Shown: positions 43,036 to 52,715 of the stretch, piece after piece | Layout of the letters: each line of letters begins with the position of its first letter | Position numbering within the stretch: the stretch's first letter is position 1 | NCBI GenBank assembly: GCA_017649645.1 | Contig: JAGCGK010000042.1 | Span: 1-64,000, forward strand | DNA: 64,000 nucleotides | Reading direction: 5' to 3' | Source of the DNA: Clostridiales bacterium | GTDB lineage: Bacteria; Bacillota; Clostridia; Saccharofermentanales; Saccharofermentanaceae | Program-made: the position numbers and the translations under genes | Notes under the pieces: generated by a model | What the model was told of the DNA's origin: nothing | Seen by the model: only the letters and a program-made list of their open reading frames with translations | Database searches by the model: none

Positions 43036-45724
43036 TAATAAAGACCTTCTTCGACTTGATACAGTAAATACCGATGATCTGTCACCGATGATGAAGCAGT
43101 ATGTCGAGCTTCGTAAGACATTGGGCGACACGATCCTTTTCTATCGTCTTGGCGACTTTTACGAGATGTTCTTTGACGATGCTATCCTTGTATCGAAAAC
43201 GCTGGAGCTTACTCTTACCGGAAGAGACTGCGGTAACAATATGAGAGCACCGATGTGCGGTGTTCCTTTCCATGCTTATTCGACATATGCCAATAAGCTT
43301 TTAAATCTCGGATTTAAGATCGCGATCTGTGAGCAGCTTGAAGATCCTGCAACATGTAAGGGGCTTGTTAAACGAGGGATCATCCAGGTTCTTACACCGG
43401 GTACACTTACTGATAACAACGGCCTCGAGGATCGTAAGAATAACTTCCTCATGAGTATCTATTCCGTTGGTTCACAGTACGGTGTCAGTGTTGCTGATAT
43501 TACTACCGGAGTATTTGAAGGTACTCAGCTTACATCACTTAATAACGATGAACATCTTATTAATCTCATCGGAAAATATACTCCGTCTGAGATCATCTAT
43601 AACGAGTCATTTGAATCCACGAAGATCTTTAAGGCTCTTAAGACATATTTCCAGACTGCATTCACTTCCAAAAGCGACAGATTCTTCTCATCTGCCAGAT
43701 CCGAAGAACGTAAGAATGAAGGCAAGAGTGCCGTTAATATCGATCAGTTCAAAGATCCTGAACTTTTAAACTGTGCAGCAGGCGGTCTTTTGAACTATGC
43801 TGATGAGACACAGGCAGGTAAGATCTACCATCTTGATGCACTTAATGTTTTCAAGATCTCGGATACGATGGAGCTTGATTATTCCACCAGAGCTAATCTG
43901 GAATTGACATCAACCATCAGGTCCAAGTCTAAGAAAGGTTCACTTCTTTGGGCTATCGACAGGACAAAAACTGCTATGGGCGGCCGTCTTATCCGTAAGT
44001 GGGTCGAAGAACCTCTCGTACACGTATCTTCGATCAATGCGAGACTGGATGCCGTTCAGGAAGCCTATGATAAGTTCATGCCCAGACAGGAGATCATTGA
44101 AGCTTTGTCAGGTCTTTACGATATCGAGAGACTCATCTCCAGAGTCGCTTTGGGAAATTGTAATGCCAGAGAGCTTATATCTCTTAAGTATGCTTTGGGT
44201 AAGATACCTTATATAATCGACCGTACAAAAGAGTTTTCGAGAGGCGTATTCAGACAGATTAATCAGGACCTTGATCCTCTTACGGATGTATATGAGATCC
44301 TTGATGCTGCTATCGCGGAAGAGCCGCCGATCGGCATCAAAGACGGAGATATCATCAAGAAGGGCTATTCCAAGGAATGCGACGAACTTGCCGAGATTTC
44401 TTCAAATGCCAAGGCTTTCATCATGAAACTCGAGAATGATGAGAAAGAAAAGACCGGCATCAGGACCTTGAAGATCGGCTATAACAAGGTCTTCGGTTAT
44501 TATATCGAAGTCAGCAAGAGCTTTGCCGAGCAGGTTCCTGAGCATTACATCAGAAAACAGACGCTGGTCAATGCAGAAAGATATATTACACCTGAGATCA
44601 AGGAATTGGAGGACAAGATCCTCGGAGCTTCCTCTAAGCGTAACGCTCTCGAGTACGAGATCTTCTGCGACATAAGACAGAAAGTATCCGATCAGCAAAG
44701 AAGGATATTCGCGACAGCCAAGGCTGTAAGCATCCTTGACGTTATCACATCTCTTGCAGAGCTCGCATCAACAGACAATTATGTAAGGCCTAAGGTCGAT
44801 GATTCCGAGGTTATCGAGATAGAAGAGGGAAGACATCCGGTAGTTGAACAGATGCTTAGAAACGAGCGCTTCGTTCCGAACGATACTGACCTTAATTCCA
44901 AGGACAGACTTATGGTCCTCACAGGCCCTAACATGTCCGGTAAATCCACATACATGAGACAGATCGCGCTCATCGTGCTTCTTGCTCAGATCGGTTCATT
45001 TGTTCCTGCAAAGTCTGCTCACATCGGCCTTGTCGACAGAATTTTCACCAGGATCGGTGCTTCAGACGACATCTCTCTCGGTCAGTCGACTTTCATGGTC
45101 GAGATGAGCGAAGTTTCAAACATCCTTAATAATGCTTCTCGAAAAAGCCTTCTGCTCCTTGATGAAGTCGGCAGAGGTACAAGTACATATGACGGATTAT
45201 CCATTGCATGGGCTGTTATCGAATACATAATCGATCCGAATATCCTTTATGCAAGGACGATCTTTGCGACTCATTATCACGAATTAAATCAGCTTACAAA
45301 ACTTAATCAGGGTGTTTTCAATTGCCACGTAGACGTTAAAGAGAAGGAAGATGGAGTAGTGTTCCTTCATAAGATCGTTTCGGGCGGTACATCTGACAGT
45401 TACGGTATCGAAGTAGCCCGCCTGGCAGGCATCCCTGATGACGTTTTGAGACGAAGCAAAGCTATCCTTTCAGAACTCGAGAGGATCGGCAATTTCAAAG
45501 TAAATGCTAACGTAGATATCGAAAATGGCGATAAGGTACCTACTGCCAAGGCCATGCCTGGACAAGACTCACTATTCAATCCGGAAAATGTCTATTATCA
45601 AAAAGAAGACAAGCTCCGTAAACATATTAGAGATATAGATATCACTAAGATCACGCCTCTTGAGGCCATGAACATTCTTTATGAGCTGACAGAGATAGTT
45701 AACAAGGAGAATCAAATTGAGTAG
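43028..45724 (+). CDS. mutS: DNA mismatch repair protein MutS
   Basis: 898 residues. The mismatch-binding motif FYRLGDFYEMF is near residue 40, the clamp and lever domains follow, and the ATPase has Walker A GPNMSGKST, Walker B LLLDEVGRGTS and ATHYHEL. This is a full MutS1. Overlaps miaB and mutL by eight bases each. Confidence 0.97.
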   Translation: MTDNKDLLRLDTVNTDDLSPMMKQYVELRKTLGDTILFYRLGDFYEMFFDDAILVSKTLELTLTGRDCGNNMRAPMCGVPFHAYSTYANKLLNLGFKIAICEQLEDPATCKGLVKRGIIQVLTPGTLTDNNGLEDRKNNFLMSIYSVGSQYGVSVADITTGVFEGTQLTSLNNDEHLINLIGKYTPSEIIYNESFESTKIFKALKTYFQTAFTSKSDRFFSSARSEERKNEGKSAVNIDQFKDPELLNCAAGGLLNYADETQAGKIYHLDALNVFKISDTMELDYSTRANLELTSTIRSKSKKGSLLWAIDRTKTAMGGRLIRKWVEEPLVHVSSINARLDAVQEAYDKFMPRQEIIEALSGLYDIERLISRVALGNCNARELISLKYALGKIPYIIDRTKEFSRGVFRQINQDLDPLTDVYEILDAAIAEEPPIGIKDGDIIKKGYSKECDELAEISSNAKAFIMKLENDEKEKTGIRTLKIGYNKVFGYYIEVSKSFAEQVPEHYIRKQTLVNAERYITPEIKELEDKILGASSKRNALEYEIFCDIRQKVSDQQRRIFATAKAVSILDVITSLAELASTDNYVRPKVDDSEVIEIEEGRHPVVEQMLRNERFVPNDTDLNSKDRLMVLTGPNMSGKSTYMRQIALIVLLAQIGSFVPAKSAHIGLVDRIFTRIGASDDISLGQSTFMVEMSEVSNILNNASRKSLLLLDEVGRGTSTYDGLSIAWAVIEYIIDPNILYARTIFATHYHELNQLTKLNQGVFNCHVDVKEKEDGVVFLHKIVSGGTSDSYGIEVARLAGIPDDVLRRSKAILSELERIGNFKVNANVDIENGDKVPTAKAMPGQDSLFNPENVYYQKEDKLRKHIRDIDITKITPLEAMNILYELTEIVNKENQIE

Positions 45725-47609
45725 GATTGAAGTTTTAGATAAAAAGACCGCCAACGCCATCAAGGCCGGTGAAGTTATCGAACGTCCGGTTTCCGTTGTT
45801 AAGGAACTTTTCGATAATGCTGTAGACAGCGGAGCAAGTAGGATAACAGTAGAATTCAAAAACGGCGGAATCTCTCTTATCAGAGTTTCCGATAACGGCA
45901 TAGGAATGGATAGGGAAGATGCCGAGAAAGCATTTCTTATCCATGCTACATCAAAGATCAGAACCATAGATGATCTGTCATCACTTTCATCAATGGGCTT
46001 CAGGGGAGAAGCGCTTCCTTCGATTGCTGCATGTTCAATTGTTGAACTTGTTACAAAGCAGGCAGATTCATCCATCGGAACGAAGATCACATATGATGAC
46101 GGTGAACTTAAGGGCGTAGAAGAATGCAGTGCCGATAACGGTACAGTTGTTACAGTTAAAGATCTCTTCTATAACACCCCGGCCAGATATAAGTTCCTTA
46201 AAAAGGATTCAACCGAAGGAATGTATATCTGTACTCTTGTTGAGAAACTTGCGATCGTTAATCCTCATATAACCGTAAAGCTTATAAAAGACGGAACAAT
46301 GATCTTATCTACTCCCGGAAACGGATCCATGCTTGATACGATCTATTGCATATACGGTAAACAGATCGCCAATCAGCTTGTTCCGGTTGATTATACTTAC
46401 GAGGACATAAGAGTATCCGGTTTTACAGCTAAGCCTGATCTTACAAGAAGCAACAGAAGCCTTCAGTTGTTCTATGTTAATGAGAGAACCGTTAAGTGCC
46501 TGACAGCTCAGGCTGCCGTTGAAGAAGCATATAGAAACAGCGTTATGAAGGGTAAATTTCCGGTTTGCTTTCTTAACATCTATGTTGAACCTTCAAATGT
46601 TGACTGTAACATCCATCCTCAGAAGATCGAAGTAAAGATCTCGAATGATTCATCTTTATTCAGAGCTGTTTATCACGGAGTTAAAAATGCTCTTGAATCA
46701 CTTCGTCCGAAACAGGAAGAGATCAAAGATGAGATATTCGAATATATCGATGAAAAACCTGAAACTAAAAGCTTAATACCAAATGAATCAACATATGACA
46801 GACATTCCACTGCTGGTGAAGGCTTCAGAGATCTCGAGAAAGTTTCCAAACCTTCTCAGGTAGAGATCAGAGCAGCTAATAATATACTGAATATCCTATC
46901 CGGAATCGATTCAGTTGAAGAAGTCAAAGAAGAGCCCGTAGAGAAAGAACCGGAGTTTATAGAGCCTGTCCTAAGTACTTCCGATGATTTTAATAAGAAG
47001 AGAAATTCTGATATCGAGATCCTTTTGAATTCTAAGATCGTTGGAGCTTTATTTGCTACATTCATAGTATTCCAGTCTAACGATTGTGTTTATCTTTTAG
47101 ATCAGCACGCGGCACACGAGCGTGTGCTTTATGAAGAATTTCTAGCCAAAGCATTAGATAAAGAAGGAACCAAAGATTTCATCGAGACACTTCTAGTACC
47201 TGATATAGTCTCCTTGTCTTCCGCTGATTATGTATTCGCTTTGGATCATAAGGACGAATTCAAGAAATACGGATTCGATATCGAAGCAATGGGTGACAGG
47301 GAGATAGCAATTCGTACCATACCATCAGTTAAGAATATGGTCATTAAGCCTTCGGTTATGTTTAATGATCTTTTGGATGATCTAAAAAAAGATCTTCCTG
47401 TCGGAGATAATGCGTGGTACTTAAAGATAGCTACAGCTGCATGTAAAGCTGCAATAAAGGGAAGAGATATCATCTCTGCTGACGAGATCAAAGCTCTTCT
47501 TACCAGCATGCTGACGCTTGATGATCCGTATCATTGTCCGCACGGAAGACCTACATTCATCAAACTTACGGAAACAGATATCGATAAGATGTTTAAAAGG
47601 ATAGTCTGA
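45717..47609 (+). CDS. mutL: DNA mismatch repair endonuclease MutL
   Basis: 630 residues: GHKL ATPase with ELFDNAVDSGAS, DNGIGM and GFRGEAL (1-~330), a variable acidic linker (~350-440), and a C-terminal dimerisation domain. That domain has the endonuclease motif DQHAAHERVLYEE and CPHGRP, so this MutL nicks DNA itself, as expected in bacteria without MutH. Translation starts at TTG 45717 after AAGGAGA. The stop overlaps the ATG of miaA. Confidence 0.96.
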   Translation: MSRIEVLDKKTANAIKAGEVIERPVSVVKELFDNAVDSGASRITVEFKNGGISLIRVSDNGIGMDREDAEKAFLIHATSKIRTIDDLSSLSSMGFRGEALPSIAACSIVELVTKQADSSIGTKITYDDGELKGVEECSADNGTVVTVKDLFYNTPARYKFLKKDSTEGMYICTLVEKLAIVNPHITVKLIKDGTMILSTPGNGSMLDTIYCIYGKQIANQLVPVDYTYEDIRVSGFTAKPDLTRSNRSLQLFYVNERTVKCLTAQAAVEEAYRNSVMKGKFPVCFLNIYVEPSNVDCNIHPQKIEVKISNDSSLFRAVYHGVKNALESLRPKQEEIKDEIFEYIDEKPETKSLIPNESTYDRHSTAGEGFRDLEKVSKPSQVEIRAANNILNILSGIDSVEEVKEEPVEKEPEFIEPVLSTSDDFNKKRNSDIEILLNSKIVGALFATFIVFQSNDCVYLLDQHAAHERVLYEEFLAKALDKEGTKDFIETLLVPDIVSLSSADYVFALDHKDEFKKYGFDIEAMGDREIAIRTIPSVKNMVIKPSVMFNDLLDDLKKDLPVGDNAWYLKIATAACKAAIKGRDIISADEIKALLTSMLTLDDPYHCPHGRPTFIKLTETDIDKMFKRIV

Positions 47610-48559
47610 TGAAAGAGCTTACCGAATACAATTCTTCATATAGATATATTCCTATAATCGCAGGACCGACTGCAAGCGGAAAGAGTTCGCTTGCTATTAA
47701 ACTTGCCTTAAAGATCAACGGCGAGATCATATCCTGTGATTCCATGCAGATATATAAAGGTCTTGATATCGGTACTGCTAAAGTTACAAAGGAAGAACAA
47801 GCTCTTGTTCCTCATCACATGATCGATATAGTAGAACCTGATGCTGTGTTTTCTGTAAATGACTTTGCCTTAAGGACTATTAACGTTATTGAAGATATCC
47901 TGAAAAGAGGGAAGATGCCTGTTCTTTGCGGTGGAACCGGTCAATATGTAACAGCCCTTTACGAGGGCATCAAATACGTTGACGAGCCTGTTGATAAGAA
48001 GATTATTGATGATCTGTATGCAAAGTTCGATAAAGACGGAATAGATGACATATATAGTAAGCTTGAATCGGTTGATCCTGTAGCTTCAGCCAAGATCCAT
48101 AAGAATAATACCAGAAGAGTCATAAGAGCATATGCGGTTTATCTGTCGACTGGTAAAACCTTTACCTGGTGGAATGAGAACTCAAAAAAGGAAGGTCCTT
48201 CTTATCCTTTTAAACTTTTCACTTTGGATTATGACAGAAGTATCATCTATGATCGCATTAACAAAAGAGTTGATCAGATGATCGATGAAGGTCTTATCGA
48301 AGAAGCTAAAGCACTCCATGATTCCGGAAAACTTCAAAAGTCCACGGCCAAACAGGCAATAGGCTATAAAGAGTTGTTTGATTATTTCGAAGGAAGATGT
48401 TCGCTTGATAAATCAATATATGAGATCAAGCTTCGCTCCAGGCATTATGCCAAAAGACAGCTAACCTGGTTCAGATATATGGAAAAAAGGCACATCATTG
48501 ATATAAATGACGTGCCCACAACTCTTAATTATATCATCGATCAGATCTCTGAAAAATAG
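47609..48559 (+). CDS. miaA: tRNA dimethylallyltransferase MiaA
   Basis: 316 residues. P-loop GPTASGKSSLAI, the SCDSMQIYKGLDIGTAKV substrate region, VLCGGTGQYV, and the KQAIGYKE motif are all present. It makes i6A37 in tRNAs reading UNN codons, the substrate of MiaB. Last gene of the operon; no clear terminator in the 113 bases before the converging lexA end. Confidence 0.96.
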   Translation: MKELTEYNSSYRYIPIIAGPTASGKSSLAIKLALKINGEIISCDSMQIYKGLDIGTAKVTKEEQALVPHHMIDIVEPDAVFSVNDFALRTINVIEDILKRGKMPVLCGGTGQYVTALYEGIKYVDEPVDKKIIDDLYAKFDKDGIDDIYSKLESVDPVASAKIHKNNTRRVIRAYAVYLSTGKTFTWWNENSKKEGPSYPFKLFTLDYDRSIIYDRINKRVDQMIDEGLIEEAKALHDSGKLQKSTAKQAIGYKELFDYFEGRCSLDKSIYEIKLRSRHYAKRQLTWFRYMEKRHIIDINDVPTTLNYIIDQISEK

Positions 48560-48672
48560 ACTTCGCAAATATTGAGACTAACAGTAAACATTGTGTTAAC
48601 TAAACGTTTTGCTTATTAAAAACCGGCAATTTCCTTGATAGAGTATAAAAAAACTTTAGGGACAAGGAGGTG

Positions 48673-49344
48673 TCAGTTTATAGTATATCTGTGAAGTCCG
48701 ACAACTTTTCCGAGGATCCTGCATTCGGCAGTATCAAAAGGTATCGGTTGATAGAAATCATTTTCAGGGAAAAGATAAGGCTTTCCATTCATATTTCCAA
48801 ATCTCTTTACAGTAGCTTCGTCACCGATCAATGCAGCAACGATATCGCCCTCTTCACATGAGTTTTGTTTCCTGATGATAAGGTAGTCACCATCACAGAT
48901 ATGTGCACCGATCATACTGCTTCCGCTTACTTTAAGTAAGAAGCACTCAGAGCTTCCGATAACAGATCTGTCTACATAGAATGAATCACTTCTGTCTTCG
49001 TGAGCGTAGATTGGTACACCGGCAGTTATTTTTCCTAAACAAGCTAGTTTAACAACATCAGCACGAGAATCTTTCATAATACCGATTTCAGAACCGTCAT
49101 CAATTGACGAATCAGTATTCTTGATGATTATCGCTCTGCGCATACCTGGTCTATATTCGATCTTTCCCATAGCATCGAGTTTTTTGAGATAGGTATGAAC
49201 TGAAGAAGTAGATTTAAGTCCTGATCCAATACAAATATCTCTTACAGATGGAGACATCGCATTATCGTGAATGTAGTTCTTAACGAAATTATATACACGT
49301 TCAATAGATTTATTGCTTTTATTTGATGTTGATTGATCAGACAT
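48673..49344 (-). CDS. lexA: SOS repressor LexA
   Basis: 223 residues from ATG 49344 (seven bases after GGAGGT; a longer start at 49404 would cover its own promoter). Winged HTH at 10-75 (SPSVRDICIGSGLKSTSSVHTYLKKL), self-cleavage site Ala-108/Gly-109 in GKITAGVP, and the catalytic pair Ser-143 (GSSMIG) and Lys-180 (EATVKRFG). It represses repair genes until RecA filaments trigger autocleavage. The promoter and a LexA box lie directly upstream, so it is autoregulated. Confidence 0.95.
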   Translation of the reverse strand: MSDQSTSNKSNKSIERVYNFVKNYIHDNAMSPSVRDICIGSGLKSTSSVHTYLKKLDAMGKIEYRPGMRRAIIIKNTDSSIDDGSEIGIMKDSRADVVKLACLGKITAGVPIYAHEDRSDSFYVDRSVIGSSECFLLKVSGSSMIGAHICDGDYLIIRKQNSCEEGDIVAALIGDEATVKRFGNMNGKPYLFPENDFYQPIPFDTAECRILGKVVGLHRYTIN

Positions 49345-49375
49345 ATTTCTACCTCCAAACATATTTTCTATTACA

Positions 49376-49414
49376 ATTTTAGAGTAAGTGCTGATTTTTG
49401 TCAAACACTTGTTC
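49376..49414 (-). promoter_or_regulatory. lexA promoter with overlapping LexA box
   Basis: On the minus strand: TTGACA (49404-49399), 17 bases, TAAAAT (49381-49376). The box GAACAAGTGTTT (49414-49403) matches GAAC-N4-GTTC at seven of eight positions and overlaps the first bases of the -35. It lies 28 bases upstream of the divergent gene at 49443, so it could control both. Confidence 0.8.
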
Positions 49415-49442
49415 TTTTTCGTGGCATAAGGAGGTAATGATT

Positions 49443-49946
49443 ATGAATTATGCCGAGTTTAAAAGAAGACTAGAAAACCTTTATATCGATCTCAGATGTT
49501 CAAATGTTGAACTCATTTCATTGTTGTTCAGATATAATACGACAGTCAGAGAGAGGGAGGCTATAATCCGTCAGCTCTATGATTATCAGTATCTTAACGC
49601 CAGAACCGGCAATCTGGAAAGCTTAGGCAGAAGTGCTGACAGACATTCACCTGAAGCAGAGATCAGGCGTCTGGAGAAGTATATTACGGGTTTTGACGAA
49701 TTCGTAAGGAAACAGGAAGTTGAGATCGATACTATGATCGAGAACAATAAGATCGCAAATAAGATCTTAAATCTTATCCTGTCTATGGATACTGATTTCA
49801 GTAATATCCTTTATGCGAAATACGTAAAGAAGATGCCTGATAAGGACATCATCTACATGCTTTACATTTCCAGATCCACTTACTATAGAAGACTCGGAAA
49901 AGCCAGAACGATACTTCTGAACATGTATAATAGCGATGAAGCTTGA
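49443..49946 (+). CDS. Sigma-region-4-like (ArpU/RinA/DUF1492-type) regulator
   Basis: 167 residues from ATG 49443, seven bases after AAGGAGGT; ATG 49437 is too close to that site. The middle (~60-110) is helical and probably coiled coil. The C-terminus (~115-160) reads ILYAKYVKKMPDKDIIYMLYISRSTYYRRLGKAR, a sigma-70 region 4-like helix-turn-helix as in phage late-gene activators of the ArpU/RinA kind. No phage genes surround it. It is divergent from lexA and shares the LexA box region, so SOS control is possible. Confidence 0.7.
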   Translation: MNYAEFKRRLENLYIDLRCSNVELISLLFRYNTTVREREAIIRQLYDYQYLNARTGNLESLGRSADRHSPEAEIRRLEKYITGFDEFVRKQEVEIDTMIENNKIANKILNLILSMDTDFSNILYAKYVKKMPDKDIIYMLYISRSTYYRRLGKARTILLNMYNSDEA

Positions 49947-50056
49947 AATAATGCGTCTTTAGGTACTTTTCGCACATAAATGTTCCGCTTTTTTGATTGA
50001 CTAAACTTCATTTCAAAAGGAAAATACTTAGGCAAAGTTTAAAATTGAGGTGAAGT

Positions 50057-52579
50057 ATGAAAATCTGTTTTTCTACACTCGCTTGTCCTGACTTTACATG
50101 GCAGGAAATATATTCTATGGCAAAGGATTTCGGCTTGGACGGAATCGAGCTAAGAGGTCTGGGAAATGACATCATTTCTTATAAGGCTTTGCCATTTAGA
50201 GACAGCGAGATCGATAACACCGTTGCTAAGCTGAAGTCTCTTAATCTTGAGATTCCATGTCTTTCATCCGGTGCAGTATTAAGCAGTGATATTGATATTG
50301 AAGATGTTATCAATGAAGTGACATCCTATTCAAAGCTTGCGAAAAAGCTTAATTCCAGCTACATAAGGATCCTGGGCGACAGAAATCCTGCTCCTGAGGG
50401 AGAAGTTGATGACGACAAGGTCTATGATGCTTTGATGAAGCTTGTTCCGATCGCTGAGGAATATAATGTAACTTTACTTGTAGAGACAAATGGTGTTTAC
50501 GCAGATACTAAGCGTTTGAGAGCTTTGCTCGACAGAGTAGGAAGCAGAAAGATCGCTGCTCTTTGGGATCTTCATCATCCGTATCGTTTCAATAATGAAG
50601 CACCTGAGACAACTGTCGAGAATCTCGGTGAGTACATCAAATATACTCACGTAAAGGATAGTACAGTCGTTGACGGTAAAGTAGTCTACAAGCTGATGGG
50701 CAACGGTGATATGCCGCTTGAAGCAATGTTTGCAGCTCTTCAGTCGATCAATTATATCGGTTATGTCAGCTTTGAGTGGGTCTACAGATGGTCTCACGAT
50801 CTCTGTGATGCCGGAATCGCTGTTCCTAACTTCGCTTCTTATATGGCTCCATATAAGACACATCATAAGCATTCCTTGCAGAGAAACAACAGAGATACCG
50901 GTTACTATGTATGGCCTAAGGAGCGTCTCATCAATTACACATTCCCTGACATCCTTGACAGAATGTGCGAAGAGTTCCCTAATCAGTATGCTTTCCGTTA
51001 TACAGAGCTCGATTATACAAGAACATATCCTGAGTTCCGTGATGATGTAGATAACTTCGCCAGAAGCCTTATCGCAATGGGCGTTAAGAAGGGTGATCAC
51101 GTTGCTATCTGGGCTACAAACGTTCCTCAGTGGTACATCACATTCTGGGCTACAACAAAGATCGGTGCCGTTCTTGTAACTGTTAATACTGCTTATAAGA
51201 TCCACGAAGCTGAGTATCTTTTGAAGCAGTCTGATACGCATACTCTCGTAATGATCGACGGTTTTAAGGATTCTGACTACATCTCCATCATGAATGAGAT
51301 CTGTCCTGAACTTAAGACAAGTGAACCCGGCCGTCTCGTATCTAAGAGACTTCCATATCTTAAGAATATCGTTACTTGCGGTTCTAAGGTTGACGGATGT
51401 TATACATGGCAGGAAGCAAATGATCTTGCTAAGAATGTCTCTTATACTGAAGTAGAGGCATTGAGAAGAACTATCGATAAGGATGACGTCTGCAACATGC
51501 AGTACACATCCGGAACAACAGGATTCCCTAAGGGCGTTATGCTCACTCACTATAATGTAGTTAATAACGGTAAAGCTATCGGAGACTGTATGGATCTTTC
51601 CACGGCAGACCGTATGATGATCCAGGTTCCTATGTTCCATTGCTTCGGTATGGTCCTTGCAATGACCGCATCAATGACACACGGTGTTACGATGTCTCCT
51701 ATTACTGCTTTCTCTCCTCGAAAAGGATTGGATTGCATCAACAGAGAGAAGATTACATGTTTCCATGGCGTTCCTACGATGTTTATCGCTATGCTCGGTC
51801 ACGAGAACTTCCCTAAGACTGATTTCTCATACATGAGAACAGGTATCATGGCAGGTTCCCCATGTCCTATTAAGACAATGGAAGAAGTTATCGAGAAGAT
51901 GCATATGTCTGAGATCTGTATCACTTATGGTCAGACAGAGGCTTCTCCTGCAACAACAATGTCTAAGACAACAGATTCCATTGACAAGCGTGTCAATACA
52001 GTTGGTCAGGCAATCTTCGGTGTTGAGTGTAAGATCGTTGATCCGGAGACAAACCAGGATCTTCCTGATGATGTAGACGGTGAGTTCGTTGCACGTGGCT
52101 ACAACATCATGAAGGGTTACTACAAGATGCCTGAAGCTACAGCAGCAGCTATCGACAGCGAAGGATGGCTCCATACAGGTGACCTCGCCAGAAGAACTCC
52201 AGACGGATACTATAAGATCACAGGCCGTATCAAGGATATGATCATCCGAGGCGGTGAGAATATCTATCCTAAGGAGATCGAGGACTTTATCTATACTCAT
52301 CCTAAGGTTTCCGATGTTCAGGTTATCGGTGTTCCTGATAAGGATTACGGTGAAGAGATCCTTGCAGCTATCATCCTTAAGCCGGGTGAAGAGTCCTCTG
52401 AGGAAGAGATCAAGGAATATGTTCTTACTCATATGGCTAAGCACAAGGTTCCTCGTTATGTAGACTTTGTTAATGAGTTCCCGATGAATGCTGCAGGTAA
52501 GATCCTTAAGTATAAGATGAGGGAACAGGCCGTAGAGAGACATAATCTCGTTAATGCAAGCAAGATCGTAACAGCTTAA
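50057..52579 (+). CDS. Fusion protein: TIM-barrel isomerase/epimerase + AMP-forming acyl-CoA ligase
   Basis: One 840-residue frame. Residues 1-~280 are a xylose-isomerase/AP-endonuclease-2-like TIM barrel with the metal-ligand pattern LVETNG, ALWDLHHP, YTHVKD and SFEWVYRW. Residues ~300-830 are a complete acyl-CoA synthetase: P-loop YTSGTTGFPKGVMLTH, YGQTEASP, GWLHTGDLA, GRIKDMIIRGGENIYPKEIE, and the adenylation Lys in NAAGKILKYKMR. A linker (KTHHKHSLQRNNRDTGYY) joins them. The ligase activates a carboxylic acid to its CoA thioester; the barrel may prepare or recognise the substrate, inferred only. GAGGTGAA lies six bases before the ATG. Codon bias suggests good expression. Confidence 0.9.
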   Translation: MKICFSTLACPDFTWQEIYSMAKDFGLDGIELRGLGNDIISYKALPFRDSEIDNTVAKLKSLNLEIPCLSSGAVLSSDIDIEDVINEVTSYSKLAKKLNSSYIRILGDRNPAPEGEVDDDKVYDALMKLVPIAEEYNVTLLVETNGVYADTKRLRALLDRVGSRKIAALWDLHHPYRFNNEAPETTVENLGEYIKYTHVKDSTVVDGKVVYKLMGNGDMPLEAMFAALQSINYIGYVSFEWVYRWSHDLCDAGIAVPNFASYMAPYKTHHKHSLQRNNRDTGYYVWPKERLINYTFPDILDRMCEEFPNQYAFRYTELDYTRTYPEFRDDVDNFARSLIAMGVKKGDHVAIWATNVPQWYITFWATTKIGAVLVTVNTAYKIHEAEYLLKQSDTHTLVMIDGFKDSDYISIMNEICPELKTSEPGRLVSKRLPYLKNIVTCGSKVDGCYTWQEANDLAKNVSYTEVEALRRTIDKDDVCNMQYTSGTTGFPKGVMLTHYNVVNNGKAIGDCMDLSTADRMMIQVPMFHCFGMVLAMTASMTHGVTMSPITAFSPRKGLDCINREKITCFHGVPTMFIAMLGHENFPKTDFSYMRTGIMAGSPCPIKTMEEVIEKMHMSEICITYGQTEASPATTMSKTTDSIDKRVNTVGQAIFGVECKIVDPETNQDLPDDVDGEFVARGYNIMKGYYKMPEATAAAIDSEGWLHTGDLARRTPDGYYKITGRIKDMIIRGGENIYPKEIEDFIYTHPKVSDVQVIGVPDKDYGEEILAAIILKPGEESSEEEIKEYVLTHMAKHKVPRYVDFVNEFPMNAAGKILKYKMREQAVERHNLVNASKIVTA

Positions 52580-52636
52580 TTTTCATATGAAAGTGAAATT
52601 GAGACTAAAAAGCCTTGTTTGATACACAAATCCGGT

Positions 52637-52686
52637 TATAATCTAAACTACCAAAAGGTATCGGAATTGCTTCCGGTACCTTTTTT
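52637..52686 (+). promoter_or_regulatory. TATAAT box followed directly by a terminator-like hairpin
   Basis: TATAAT (52637-52642) precedes by 11 bases a strong hairpin AAAGGTATCGGAA/TTCCGGTACCTTTT (52654-52683) and TTTTTT. The hairpin may simply end the upstream ligase transcript. If the TATAAT is active, the hairpin becomes a leader element for the next gene, as at the DUF4214 genes. Confidence 0.6.
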
Positions 52687-52715
52687 ATTGCTAATTTTCA
52701 GGAGGTGACCAGATT

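Noticed and set aside
48670..48861. A 63-codon plus-strand frame starting at GTG 48670 after AAGGAGG
   Set aside because: The start codon touches the ribosome binding site and the frame is antisense to the 3' end of lexA.
50474..51640. A 388-codon open frame on the minus strand within the acyl-CoA ligase gene, and a similar 238-codon one at 51827-52543
   Set aside because: Both lie antisense to a gene with full domain motifs; the long frames are a by-product of its biased codon use and their products show no family motif.
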